Assembly: GCA_025361765.1 (NCBI GenBank)
Contig: JANYJS010000008.1
Coordinates: forward strand, 1 to 64,000
Source: Bacillota bacterium
GTDB lineage: Bacteria; Bacillota; Clostridia; Peptostreptococcales; Anaerovoracaceae
DNA length: 64,000 bases
Reading direction: 5' to 3'
The position numbers and the translations under genes are program-made. The notes under the pieces are model-generated. The model did not search any database and was not told the DNA's origin. It was given only the letters and a program-made list of their open reading frames with translations. Of this stretch, positions 51,095 to 59,914 are shown piece after piece. Every line of letters starts with the position of its first letter. Within the stretch, counting starts at the first letter, position 1.

Positions 51095-52072
51095 TATTTT
51101 ATAAAGTTCGTCGCTATCTGGAGGAAGAATGTTGATTCTGTGTTGGTTTGAGATCAGAATCCGTTCTTTCTCTTTTATTTTTCCAATTTCGGAAACCGGG
51201 ATTTGCGCAGCTGTTATTGCAGCGATCAAGTTTTCCTTGTTTTCGGCTGGGGAGATTATGAGCATGCAGCCACTGGAAATAAGCCTGAGATGGTCAATCT
51301 TAAAGTGTTCGCATATTTTTCTCGTTACAGCTAGCACTGGTATTGCCTCTTCATATAGTTCGACGCCGCTTCCCGCAATTTCACACATTTCCCAAACGGC
51401 GCCGAGTACGCCGCCTTCTGTGATATCGTGCATGGCCAGAACGCCGATCTCTCCGGCGATCTTGCCTTCGGAAACCACGCTGATCTGATTCAGCAGCCCT
51501 TTGGCTTCGCTAAGCTCCGCCGGATTCAGCACGTCCAGTAGCGTGTTTTCATAGTCCGATGCAATGATTCCCGTACCTTCAAGTCCGGCATATTTTGTCA
51601 TGAGGATGCTATCTCCCGGCTTTATAGACCTTGGCTGACCCCCTCCAGTTTTTTTTCTTCTCCCAATTGCCGTGGATACAATGACCGGTTTGACCACGGC
51701 ACTCGTAATCTCAGTATGTCCTCCGATTATTTCGATATTGAGCTCTGCGGCTGCTTGTCCCGCCTGCTTCATAAGATCTTCAATCTGCTTCTCAGTCGTG
51801 TTTTCTGGCAGCATAACCGCCAGCATGATTCCGAGAGGCTCGATGCCACAGGTTGCTATGTCATTACAGGAAATATGCACCGCCAGCCGACCAATTTCGT
51901 TCATAGCGGCGGTTATTGGGTCTGTGGACATGATGCAGTCATAATTCCCAAAATCAATAATAGCGCAGTCTTTCCCGATGCCAGGCCGCTCCAAGACTTC
52001 AGGCCTTTTATGGGTAATATTTTTAAAGACCAGATCTTCCAAAAGTTTGCTGTCCAGTTTTCCAATCTTCAT
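51086..52072 (-). CDS. AIR-synthase-related protein (HypE/ThiL-like fold)
   Basis: The 328-residue protein has the PurM fold shared by AIR synthase, HypE, ThiL and SelD. GIGKDCAIIDFGN (residues 32-44) and IMSTDPITAAMNEIGRLAVHISCNDIA (47-73) form the ATP site, and IIGGHTEITSAV and MHDITEGGVLGAVWEMCE are conserved. HypE ends with a cysteine that carries the cyanide precursor; this protein ends ELYKILS and lacks it. It is therefore not a [NiFe] hydrogenase maturase of the standard kind. The function is unknown. Its ATG overlaps the stop of the His-tailed transporter (ATGA), indicating coupled translation. Confidence 0.82.
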   Translation of the reverse strand: MKIGKLDSKLLEDLVFKNITHKRPEVLERPGIGKDCAIIDFGNYDCIMSTDPITAAMNEIGRLAVHISCNDIATCGIEPLGIMLAVMLPENTTEKQIEDLMKQAGQAAAELNIEIIGGHTEITSAVVKPVIVSTAIGRRKKTGGGQPRSIKPGDSILMTKYAGLEGTGIIASDYENTLLDVLNPAELSEAKGLLNQISVVSEGKIAGEIGVLAMHDITEGGVLGAVWEMCEIAGSGVELYEEAIPVLAVTRKICEHFKIDHLRLISSGCMLIISPAENKENLIAAITAAQIPVSEIGKIKEKERILISNQHRINILPPDSDELYKILS

Positions 52073-53214
52073 AAACTTTCTCTCCCTTTTTCGGTGTGGC
52101 TATGCTCATGATTTGAGTCTTGTTCATGGGTGTGCGTCGATTCCTCATGGGTGTGCGTCGATTCCTCATGGTCGTGCTTGTGGTGAAGGTCCGGTGTATG
52201 AGCATGGCTGTGGGCTAAAGGTTCATGGATATGCTCATGACTATGTTCCTTGATAACTTCCGCCTCATGCTTATGATTATGATGCCCCTCATTATGAGCA
52301 TGCCGATGCTCGTGTACCGTGAACTCATGGGGATGCTTGTGCTTATGCTTTTCAACAGCTGCAAGATAGGCACCAATAACCATAATCACTAAAGCTACAA
52401 AAAAGGAAATGGCGTAGTCCTGCTTAAACATCAAGACCGATAAGCCAACACCAATAAAGGGTGCCGCAGCATAATAAGCGCTTGTTCTTGCCGCGCCCAG
52501 CTCCCTTTGTGCGCGAACATAAAGGTAAATACCCAGTCCATAGGCAAAGAACCCTAGGATTAAAGCTATGATGATGTAGACAAGATCAAAAGAAAACTCT
52601 TTAAGTGCAAGGGCAATAATCAAGGAGCCTAGACCGGATCCAAAACCCTTAATGATGACAATTTGCATGGGGTCTTTTATGGAAAGCATGCGCGTGCAGT
52701 TGTTCTCAAGCCCCCAGCAGACGCTGGCCAGCAGCACCAATAGGGAGCCCGTGGAAAAGGAAAAGCTGCCGAGGTCCTTAACTGACAACACGATACTGGA
52801 TAGAGTGATCAGACCGATTGCCATCCAAAGACGAGGCCCGATATTTTCTCTAAAGATCAGCATAGCGATGATGGCCGTCGCTACGATTTCAAAGTTGCCC
52901 AGCAAGGCGACGTTTGAGGCGGCCGACATGCGAAGGCCGACCATCAAAAAAATAGGCGCTGCAATATCAAGGAAAATCATGCCCACGACAAATTTACTTT
53001 CGTGCCTTGTGATCCTTGCTTCATTGACTTCACCCTTTCCTGCGCCTCTTATGATATAAATCACCAGCATGCCTAAGGCCGCTCCCAAATATAAAAGTGC
53101 AGCCATAAGAACAGGGGGTATTTTGTCCAGCAGTAATTTCGACACAGGCGTACTCATTCCAAATAGGGCTGCCGCCAAGATTGCCTGAAAAACTGCAGTA
53201 TTTCGTTTTGACAT
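52069..53214 (-). CDS. EamA/DMT transporter with long histidine-rich C-terminal tail
   Basis: The 381-residue protein has ten predicted helices in two EamA repeats over residues 1-285 (AILAAALFGMSTPVSKLLL at the start). A hydrophilic tail of about 95 residues follows with roughly 30 histidines in HxH and HEES-THTH patterns, some of it produced by a 21-bp repeat near 52126-52168. Such tails bind Ni, Zn or Co and are common on metal transporters and chaperones. Metal export or import is inferred; the transporter core alone would suggest a metabolite. It is downstream of ligA by 15 bp and overlaps the AIR-synthase gene. Confidence 0.85.
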   Translation of the reverse strand: MSKRNTAVFQAILAAALFGMSTPVSKLLLDKIPPVLMAALLYLGAALGMLVIYIIRGAGKGEVNEARITRHESKFVVGMIFLDIAAPIFLMVGLRMSAASNVALLGNFEIVATAIIAMLIFRENIGPRLWMAIGLITLSSIVLSVKDLGSFSFSTGSLLVLLASVCWGLENNCTRMLSIKDPMQIVIIKGFGSGLGSLIIALALKEFSFDLVYIIIALILGFFAYGLGIYLYVRAQRELGAARTSAYYAAAPFIGVGLSVLMFKQDYAISFFVALVIMVIGAYLAAVEKHKHKHPHEFTVHEHRHAHNEGHHNHKHEAEVIKEHSHEHIHEPLAHSHAHTPDLHHKHDHEESTHTHEESTHTHEQDSNHEHSHTEKGRESL

Positions 53215-53229
53215 GATTTTCTCTCCTAG

Positions 53230-55206
53230 TTAGGCCTTTGGTCCGATTCCGCTATTTAGCCACATCACAAGCTGGTCCTCTGTGATTATCTCAACGCCCA
53301 GTTCTTTTGCTTTTTTATTTTTAGACGAGCTGGATAAGCTATCATTATTAATCAAGTAATTCGTCTTAAACGTTACGGAATCTGTTGTTTTTCCGCCTCT
53401 ATCCTCTATTGCCGTCTTCAGGGCATCTCTATTTTCAAATTGCTCCACTGCGCCAGTAATGACAAAAATAATACCTTCAAATATCTGGTCGACGGCCTTT
53501 GTTTTGGCCTCTTCAAATTCAACTTCTTCAAGGATATCCTTGATAATAGCCTGATTTTTTTCGTTTCCGAAAAACTTGACATAGGCCTCAGCCATAACTT
53601 CGCCTACCCCATTGATGTCGAGGAGCTGGCGGCTTGAAGCTTGCTGAATCTTTAGCCAGTCGTAGCTAAAATATTTACAGATTGTTTTAGCGTTGGTCAG
53701 TCCAATAGTCGGTATGCCTAAACTATACAGCAGTCTGACCACAGTGATTTTTCTGGCATTATTGACGGAAGCCACTAAATTATTAAAGGATTTTTCGCCG
53801 AACCCTTCCATCACGATAATGTCTTCTTTATGCTGCTCTACCTTGAAAATATCTGCAGGTTCTTTGATCAATCCTTTGTCAACCAGCTTTTCGATGGTTG
53901 CCTCTGACAAGCCATCGATCCCTATAGCATTTCTGCTGACAAAATGAGTGAGGGATTGAATATGTTTGGCCAAGCAGTCCTCATTTCTACAGTATAGAAA
54001 CTTCACATCGCTTTCCTGACTGATTTCAGTCTTCTCGGAGCAAACCGGACAAACTATAGGAATAGGAATGCCGCCGCTTCTGGTCATATTCTCTGCAATT
54101 TGCGGAATAATCATATTTGCTTTATAGACACCGATGGTATCGCCGATGCCAAGGGCCAGTTCTTCCATGATGCTGATATTATGGACACTTGCTCTGCTTA
54201 CTGTAGTCCCTTCTAGTTCAACAGGCTCAAAGATGGCAATTGGGTTAATCAGTCCAGTCCGCGAGGCGCTCCACTCGATTGCAAGCAGCGTCGTCTCTTT
54301 GATTTCGTCGCGCCATTTGAAGGCGATGGCATCCTTGAAAAATTTGGCAGTGCGGCCTAGCGAATCCCCATAAGCAAGATTGTCATAGGTCAAAACCAGA
54401 CCATCGGAAGGAAAGTCATTTTGATCAATGTGTTCAGAAAACCAGGCAACTGTTTCTTCGATGTTTGATGAATCGACAATTTTATAATCCACTACGTCAA
54501 ATCCCATCCCAGCAAGCCATTCCATTTGGCGAGCCTTTGAGTTATTGAAATTCACGCCTTCAGCTTTGACCAGCGAGAAAGCCATAAAGCGAACATTTCT
54601 CTCGGAAGTAACCTTGCTCGCAAGCTGCCTCACGGAGCCGCTAACAAGATTTCTCGGGTTTTTATATTTGGCGGCCGTATCCGCTATGCCACTGTTAATC
54701 TTCTCAAAATCCGAATAGCGAATAATCGCTTCGCCCCTTAAAATCAGTTCCTCTTTAAATGAAATGGCTAACGGCACATTAGCAAAGACTTTGGCATTAT
54801 TGGTCACGACTTCGCCAATAATACCGTTTCCCCTCGTTACTGCTTTTGCTAATTTTCCTTCTGAATAGGTAAGTACCAGGGTTATTCCATCCAGCTTCCA
54901 CGAAAGAAGGCCTGTTTCATTCCCTAGCCACTCTTTAAGTGCTGCCTTATCCTTGGTTTTATCAAGAGACAGCATGGGCTTCTCATGGGCTTCCTTGGGC
55001 AGATCCGTGGCAAGTTCAAAGCCAACATGAATGGTGGGGCTATTGGAAAGTATAACACCGGTCCTAGCCTCCAATTCAAGAAGTTCATCATAGAGTTTAT
55101 CATATTCAATGTTTGGCATGATCTCGCGATTTTCAAGATAATAGGCCATGGCTGCCTCGCGCAGAATTTTAACCTTTTCTTTCATCAATTGAAGAGTGTC
55201 TTCCAT
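53230..55206 (-). CDS. ligA: NAD-dependent DNA ligase
   Basis: LigA (658 residues) seals nicks using NAD. The adenylated lysine is in LLSWKLDGITLVL (KxDG, about residue 107). VTRGNGIIGEVVTNN, the OB-fold, the zinc finger (CPVCSEKT, CRNEDC), four helix-hairpin-helix motifs and a C-terminal BRCT domain are present. The MLSLDKTKD sequence replaces the commoner MLSLDNAFS, marking a clostridial subgroup. The ATG at 55206 is preferred since a GGAG lies upstream and the N-terminus matches the Ia domain (YDKLYDELLELE). It follows pcrA, a widely conserved pair. Confidence 0.93.
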   Translation of the reverse strand: MEDTLQLMKEKVKILREAAMAYYLENREIMPNIEYDKLYDELLELEARTGVILSNSPTIHVGFELATDLPKEAHEKPMLSLDKTKDKAALKEWLGNETGLLSWKLDGITLVLTYSEGKLAKAVTRGNGIIGEVVTNNAKVFANVPLAISFKEELILRGEAIIRYSDFEKINSGIADTAAKYKNPRNLVSGSVRQLASKVTSERNVRFMAFSLVKAEGVNFNNSKARQMEWLAGMGFDVVDYKIVDSSNIEETVAWFSEHIDQNDFPSDGLVLTYDNLAYGDSLGRTAKFFKDAIAFKWRDEIKETTLLAIEWSASRTGLINPIAIFEPVELEGTTVSRASVHNISIMEELALGIGDTIGVYKANMIIPQIAENMTRSGGIPIPIVCPVCSEKTEISQESDVKFLYCRNEDCLAKHIQSLTHFVSRNAIGIDGLSEATIEKLVDKGLIKEPADIFKVEQHKEDIIVMEGFGEKSFNNLVASVNNARKITVVRLLYSLGIPTIGLTNAKTICKYFSYDWLKIQQASSRQLLDINGVGEVMAEAYVKFFGNEKNQAIIKDILEEVEFEEAKTKAVDQIFEGIIFVITGAVEQFENRDALKTAIEDRGGKTTDSVTFKTNYLINNDSLSSSSKNKKAKELGVEIITEDQLVMWLNSGIGPKA

Positions 55207-55286
55207 ATCAGCATTTCTCCATATATTCAAATGAAATCACAAATTTTACAATCTGTCATTGCTCGTGCATCTCGATTTAATACACT

Positions 55287-57497
55287 TTAAATCTTCTCAA
55301 GGGGCGCAATATCCAGGGCTAATTGTTTTATGCCAACTGAGTCAAAGGCTATCGTGGCCGTTTTGTTACCGTTCTTGTCTTGAACTGAGATGACAAGTCC
55401 TTCGCCAAATTTAGCATGCTTAACCCGAACGCCGTCGCTGATATCACCGCTGTCTCTAGTCACTTTGGCTGCTGCCTGAGCTTCTTTGATGTATCTTAAT
55501 TGTTCGAAAGGCTTGAATACCGTCGAACTTCCTCTCGCCTCAGCTTCTGAAGGACTGGGACCCCGGGTTCTTTTGATGCCGGAGGATTCCAACAAATCTT
55601 TATTGATTTCCTTGATAAATTGAGATTCTCTGGTATAATCCGTTCGGCCATAGAGCGTCCTTTGTTCTGCACTGGTGAGAATTAGCCTTTCTTTAGCTCT
55701 GGTCATGCCAACATAGCAGAGTCTTCTCTCCTCTTCAATGCCATCAGGTTTATCAAAGCTCCGCCAGCCGGGAAAAAGTCCGTCTTCCATGCCAGGCATA
55801 AATACCACTGGAAATTCAAGACCTTTCGCACTGTGGAGAGTCATTAGAGTCACCGCATTTTCATCCGCATCATGATTATCAATATCTGACATCAGAGCTA
55901 CACGCTCAAGGAATTCGGTCAGTGTCAGCAGTGGATTTTCATGCTCATAATCATAAATAACCGACTTGAATTCAAGAAGATTTTCAATTCTTCCCTCGGC
56001 TTCAATGGTGTTCTGCTCGGAAAGTCCTTTCAAATATCCGGTTCTGACCAGTAGGCCATCGTAAATATCTGAGACTTTCATATTTTCCTTCTCTGCGCTG
56101 AATTCCCGAATCGCCTTCACCATTTCCCTGATGCCTGCGGTCGCTTTTGCCGGAAGGCTTTCCACGATTTCATCGTCGACCAGTACGTCAAAAATGCTGA
56201 CGTTTCTAACCGTAGCCAAGGTTGACAATTTTTCTAAAGTTTTCTCTCCGATACCTCTCTTTGGCTCATTGATTACCCTATTTAAGCTCACATTATCCCA
56301 GGTGTTTTGAACAAGCCTCATATAAGACACAATGTCCTTCACTTCTTTTCGGTCGTAATATCTGGTGCCTCCCAGCACGCGATAGGGGATATCCCTGGCA
56401 ATCAGACTGTCCTCAAAGGTTCTGGACTGGGCGTTTGTTCTATACAAAATGGCAAAATCCGAGTATTTGAGACTTTTAGTCTTTAGTCTTTCGATTTCTC
56501 CAGAAATATAACGAGCCTCATCCTTTTCATCTGAAGCGCGGTAATAATTGATTTTTTCTCCCTTTTCCTTATCCGTCCAAAGCTTCTTTTGCTTTCTGCC
56601 TCTATTATTGGCAATCACCGAATGGGCCGCATCAAGAATATTGCCGTGGGATCTATAATTTTGTTCCAGTTTGACTACCTTGGCCTGCTTGAAATCTTTT
56701 TCGAAATCCAGAATATTTTTAATATCGGCTCCCCGCCACTGATAAATACACTGATCATCATCTCCCACAACGCATAAATTCTGGTGCTTTTCGGCCAGTA
56801 GCCTCACAAAACGGTACTGCAGAAAATTGGTGTCTTGATATTCATCTACCATGAGGTACTGAAATTTTTCCTGATAAAAAGCCAGCACCTCTGGATATCT
56901 TTCAAAAATCTGGACTGTTCTTAAAATAAGATCGTCAAAATCCATGGCGTTGTTTTTTTTAAGGATCTGCTCATAGGCCGCGTATAAACTGCCTGCTATT
57001 TTTTCCCTAAAATCATAACCGTATTTCTCACCATAACGCTCCGGGCTTATGGCCTTTTCTTTGGCATCGCTGATTCTGCTTAAAACATACTGAACCGAAA
57101 AGCTTTTCTCATCAACATTCTGCTCTTTAATGCAGGCCCTAACCACAGTCTTCTGGTCCGTGGGATCATAGACAGTAAAGTCGTTGCTATATCCAAGAAG
57201 GTTTGCGTTAAGGCGCAGGATGCGAAGGCAAGCCGCATGGAAAGTTAGAATCCACATATTTATGTTTCCACCAATCAGTTCCTGCACTCTCTCACGCATC
57301 TCGCCTGCTGCCTTATTTGTAAAAGTCACCGCCAGAATTTTCTGGGGTGATATTTTTTGTTCTCTTATTAAATAGGCAATCCGATGGGTCATGGTGCTCG
57401 TTTTTCCGCTACCAGCCCCAGCCAAAATCAATAAAGGGCCTTCAGTATATAAGGCTGCGTCCCTTTGTTCATTGTTTAATTTATTCAAGTAATCCAT
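55287..57497 (-). CDS. pcrA: ATP-dependent DNA helicase PcrA/UvrD
   Basis: A 736-residue superfamily 1A helicase that unwinds DNA 3' to 5' in repair and rolling-circle replication. The motifs are in order: Q motif LNNEQRDAAL, Walker A AGAGSGKTSTMTHR (residues 26-39), VTFTNKAAGEM, DEYQDTN, GDDDQCIYQWRGAD, LEQNYRS, VTLMTLHSAKGLEFPVVF and YVGMTRAKERL. The C-terminal VKHAKFGEGLVISV is the RNA polymerase-binding Tudor-like region. The ATG at 57497 has GGAG six bases upstream. It heads the minus-strand run with ligA. Confidence 0.95.
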   Translation of the reverse strand: MDYLNKLNNEQRDAALYTEGPLLILAGAGSGKTSTMTHRIAYLIREQKISPQKILAVTFTNKAAGEMRERVQELIGGNINMWILTFHAACLRILRLNANLLGYSNDFTVYDPTDQKTVVRACIKEQNVDEKSFSVQYVLSRISDAKEKAISPERYGEKYGYDFREKIAGSLYAAYEQILKKNNAMDFDDLILRTVQIFERYPEVLAFYQEKFQYLMVDEYQDTNFLQYRFVRLLAEKHQNLCVVGDDDQCIYQWRGADIKNILDFEKDFKQAKVVKLEQNYRSHGNILDAAHSVIANNRGRKQKKLWTDKEKGEKINYYRASDEKDEARYISGEIERLKTKSLKYSDFAILYRTNAQSRTFEDSLIARDIPYRVLGGTRYYDRKEVKDIVSYMRLVQNTWDNVSLNRVINEPKRGIGEKTLEKLSTLATVRNVSIFDVLVDDEIVESLPAKATAGIREMVKAIREFSAEKENMKVSDIYDGLLVRTGYLKGLSEQNTIEAEGRIENLLEFKSVIYDYEHENPLLTLTEFLERVALMSDIDNHDADENAVTLMTLHSAKGLEFPVVFMPGMEDGLFPGWRSFDKPDGIEEERRLCYVGMTRAKERLILTSAEQRTLYGRTDYTRESQFIKEINKDLLESSGIKRTRGPSPSEAEARGSSTVFKPFEQLRYIKEAQAAAKVTRDSGDISDGVRVKHAKFGEGLVISVQDKNGNKTATIAFDSVGIKQLALDIAPLEKI

Positions 57498-57650
57498 TAT
57501 ATGCTCCATTCATGCCAGCTTTTGATCGTTCTAATCTATGGCTCATTATACAACAAATTCGAGGCTGCTTCAAGCAAACTGGGAGGTCGTTTTCGACAAT
57601 TATCGAGAAAACATGAATACGCACAAAAATTAATGCGTTCTTAGATTTAA

Positions 57651-57679
57651 TTGTTATTTACTGGCAAAAACGATATAAT
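57651..57679 (+). promoter_or_regulatory. Sigma-A promoter of the XRE gene
   Basis: TTGTTA (57651-57656) and TATAAT (57674-57679) are spaced by 17 bp. GGGAGGTG precedes the ATG at 57709. Confidence 0.7.
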
Positions 57680-57708
57680 TTGAATATATTTGCGGGAGGT
57701 GCGAAACC

Positions 57709-57930
57709 ATGACAATAAGCTACAACAAGCTTTGGAAGTTACTTATTGATAAGAAAATGAAAAAGAAAGATCTGCAGCAACTATCGGGGGTCAGTTCGGC
57801 TACTATCAGTAAGCTTGGCAGGGATGAAAATGTAAATACGGAAATACTACAAAAAATATGTACAGCATTAAACTGCGATATTTGTGATGTCATGGAGTTT
57901 GTACCAAATACAGATAAAGAGGAGAATTGA
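57709..57930 (+). CDS. XRE-family (Cro/CI-like) regulator
   Basis: A 73-residue helix-turn-helix protein: LWKLLIDKKMKKKDLQQLSGVSSATISKLGRDENV, followed by EILQKICTALNCDICDVMEF. This small single-domain type is very often encoded directly before type I restriction-modification genes in Bacillota. Indeed an hsdM remnant starts four bases after its stop, so it was probably the controller of that lost system. It keeps an intact promoter and ribosome site and may now act only on itself. Confidence 0.9.
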   Translation: MTISYNKLWKLLIDKKMKKKDLQQLSGVSSATISKLGRDENVNTEILQKICTALNCDICDVMEFVPNTDKEEN

Positions 57931-57933
57931 AAA

Positions 57934-58023
57934 ATGAATGATAACAGAAAAGAACAGGAACGTGCTGAATTGCATCGTACTATTTGGAATATTGCCAATG
58001 ATCTTAGAGTTAGTACAACTTAA
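57934..58023 (+). pseudogene. hsdM N-terminal remnant (type I restriction-modification)
   Basis: The 29-codon frame MNDNRKEQERAELHRTIW, then NIANDLRVSTT, matches the first residues of type I methyltransferase subunits (LHKTIWxIADDLRGSVDGW). It stops exactly where the conserved RGSVDGWDFK should continue. GAGGAG at the end of the XRE gene serves as ribosome site. About 480 codons of hsdM, and all of hsdS and hsdR, are gone. A terminator follows. Confidence 0.8.
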
Positions 58024-58047
58024 TACATGATAGAACACGCTAGACAA

Positions 58048-58085
58048 AAAACCGCCTCGAAACGCTATTCAAGGCGGTTTTTATC
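58048..58085 (+). terminator. Intrinsic terminator after the XRE/hsdM remnant
   Basis: AAAACCGCCT pairs with AGGCGGTTTT around a 14-base loop, followed by TTAT. With A's on the other side it may serve both strands. Confidence 0.85.
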
Positions 58086-58187
58086 CGTATTCAGTTTACC
58101 TTTCACCCTCAGTTCACAATTTGTCTTTATGACCCCTTGTAATTAGCGAAGAGAGCCTTTTGAATGTTAGTTAGGATGTAGGCGGTT

Positions 58188-59696
58188 CTATTTGGGTATT
58201 ACTGAATTATAATCTAGAATTTTTGCACCCGGTGGCAGAGTTAAGTCAACTTTTTCTGTAGTCTCTTTCATATCAGAAGACATGGTCATAGCCATATTCA
58301 TAATCCCTTCCATGCCTATAGAAATGGTCATATCCGTAGTTAGTGGCGTTCCCTTTATATCAAAGGCAACACTCGTCCCCGTTGCTGAATAGTTCCCTGT
58401 CATAGTATAGGATGTCATCTTTTCATTTGCAACAGAAATGACCAATTTGCCGGAAAAATTGGCTTGGTCCATCATCTTTGTGGCCTCAGCAACATCGCTT
58501 AGGCTCATTGCAGTTCCTTCAGTGATGGCTGTCTTTGCAATGGCGGCAGCCACTGATGCCGGAGTCAGGTTTAAAGTATAGGTGGTTGTTCCCCCAGAAG
58601 TCGATGCCACGAAAGCTTGGTCCCCCATTAGGTTTTTAAACAGAGCGTAGCCCGCTTTAACAGAGGCATAGGTATTGGCGTCAGCAGTTTGGGCCATTAG
58701 TCCATACTGGGTGAGAAGCGTTCCGATGCTGGATTTTTCTTCGCTGAGGGACATCATACTTTTGATGTCGATCCCCATATCCTGATAGGTTTTGAAGATA
58801 TCCATTTTCATCCAGGTATTTGGTTCAGCTGTTGGATCCAGAAGGCTAAACATAGGCGCATTCATATACATGACGCCATCTGTGCCGTTCATCTTCATTT
58901 TGATGGTCATGTCTTTGAACATATCAAGAGTCGTTTTGGCCGAAGCCTGCTGATCAGCCGGAAGCTGGGCAATAGCTTTTTCTGCGTCGACTGCGATCTT
59001 CATCACCATGTCAGCGTTTGTTTTAAGCTGAATGGCATCAATCGAACCACTCATGCCAAACTCCATTGGCTTAGCTGCTGGATCTGTTGCAAGAGCAGGC
59101 GTGCTGAACTGTGCACTAAAATTGCCCGTCGTATGATAGGTCTTTTCCAAATCGATTTCTGACGTAATCAGCCTATTTAGAATTGTAAAATCCTTATCCG
59201 CATTGGCAAAAAGCTTTTCATAATCTGAAATGACTACCACTTTAGAGACGTTATCCCAGCCAACACCGTAGCCAAGGCTCTCAGCCATAAATCTGGCAGA
59301 TACGTAAGTCCTGTTTGAATATCTGTCCAGATATGGGACTACATCCATCTTTTTAACAGAAGTAATTCCGTTTTCTTTTATGGCAATGTCACTCCCACCA
59401 ATGACGAAGGAAAACTCGGTAGTCCCCTTCTTCGCCAAAACGGTTTGCGTGGCGTTGTCAAAGGTAACGATGGTCCCCATGTCTTCAAGAATTTGTCTAA
59501 ATGGCACCATAGTTCTGCCGTTGATTATTTTGGGCGCCGCATCCTTAAAGGCAATATAATTGCCATCGTACATGACCTTAATGCCAGACGCGGGAGTAGA
59601 AGCCGCCGCTGCGCCAAAGGACGTCAGCGTTCCGCTGAACACCAAAGCAACAACAAGGGCTGTAATTAGTAAAATGTTTCCTCTTCGTTTCATCAT
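58188..59696 (-). CDS. Secreted protein with copper-amine-oxidase N-terminal-like (stalk) domain
   Basis: This 502-residue protein has a signal peptide (KRRGNILLITALVVALVFSG, then an alanine-rich cleavage region). Residues 35-160 are a copper amine oxidase N-terminal-like domain: VMYDGNYIAFKDAAPKIINGRTMVPFRQILEDMG, then RTYVSARFMAESLGYGVGWD. This is a common extracellular stalk domain in Clostridia and does not imply an oxidase. Residues 160-500 resemble an outer-surface or lipoprotein-like beta domain with repeated MKM and FSGKL strands, without a recognised family. AGGAG lies seven bases before the ATG. No cell-wall anchor motif is seen. The function is unknown. Confidence 0.75.
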   Translation of the reverse strand: MMKRRGNILLITALVVALVFSGTLTSFGAAAASTPASGIKVMYDGNYIAFKDAAPKIINGRTMVPFRQILEDMGTIVTFDNATQTVLAKKGTTEFSFVIGGSDIAIKENGITSVKKMDVVPYLDRYSNRTYVSARFMAESLGYGVGWDNVSKVVVISDYEKLFANADKDFTILNRLITSEIDLEKTYHTTGNFSAQFSTPALATDPAAKPMEFGMSGSIDAIQLKTNADMVMKIAVDAEKAIAQLPADQQASAKTTLDMFKDMTIKMKMNGTDGVMYMNAPMFSLLDPTAEPNTWMKMDIFKTYQDMGIDIKSMMSLSEEKSSIGTLLTQYGLMAQTADANTYASVKAGYALFKNLMGDQAFVASTSGGTTTYTLNLTPASVAAAIAKTAITEGTAMSLSDVAEATKMMDQANFSGKLVISVANEKMTSYTMTGNYSATGTSVAFDIKGTPLTTDMTISIGMEGIMNMAMTMSSDMKETTEKVDLTLPPGAKILDYNSVIPK

Positions 59697-59711
59697 TTTC
59701 TCTCTCCTTAT

Positions 59712-59907
59712 ACATAAAATTCGTTCATATTTAAAAAAAGCTTATAGATTAAAATCGTTCATGTTAAATAAACTTATTGATTAAATGGGCTCATACTGAA
59801 AAGAACTATTTGTGGGTTATTGTTATCTATTCTACAATCAAATGTTACACCAAGTCTCAGACATTTTCAATCAATTTATGATCCGCGTGTGATTTATGAT
59901 CCGCGAT
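59712..59907. repeat. Imperfect short repeats between the uridine kinase and stalk-protein genes
   Basis: Blocks of AAAATTCGTTCAT and AAAATCGTTCATG recur with a period near 35 (59717-59785). ATTTATGATCCGCG is duplicated with an 18-bp period at 59874 and 59892. The interval holds no gene. Confidence 0.6.
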
Positions 59908-59914
59908 GATAAAA

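Noticed and set aside
51086-52072. Calling the AIR-synthase-like gene hypE
   Set aside because: The C-terminal cysteine essential for HypE is absent and no [NiFe] hydrogenase genes are nearby.
58188-59696. Calling the stalk-domain protein a copper amine oxidase
   Set aside because: Only the N-terminal-like stalk domain is present; the catalytic domain and topaquinone motif are absent.
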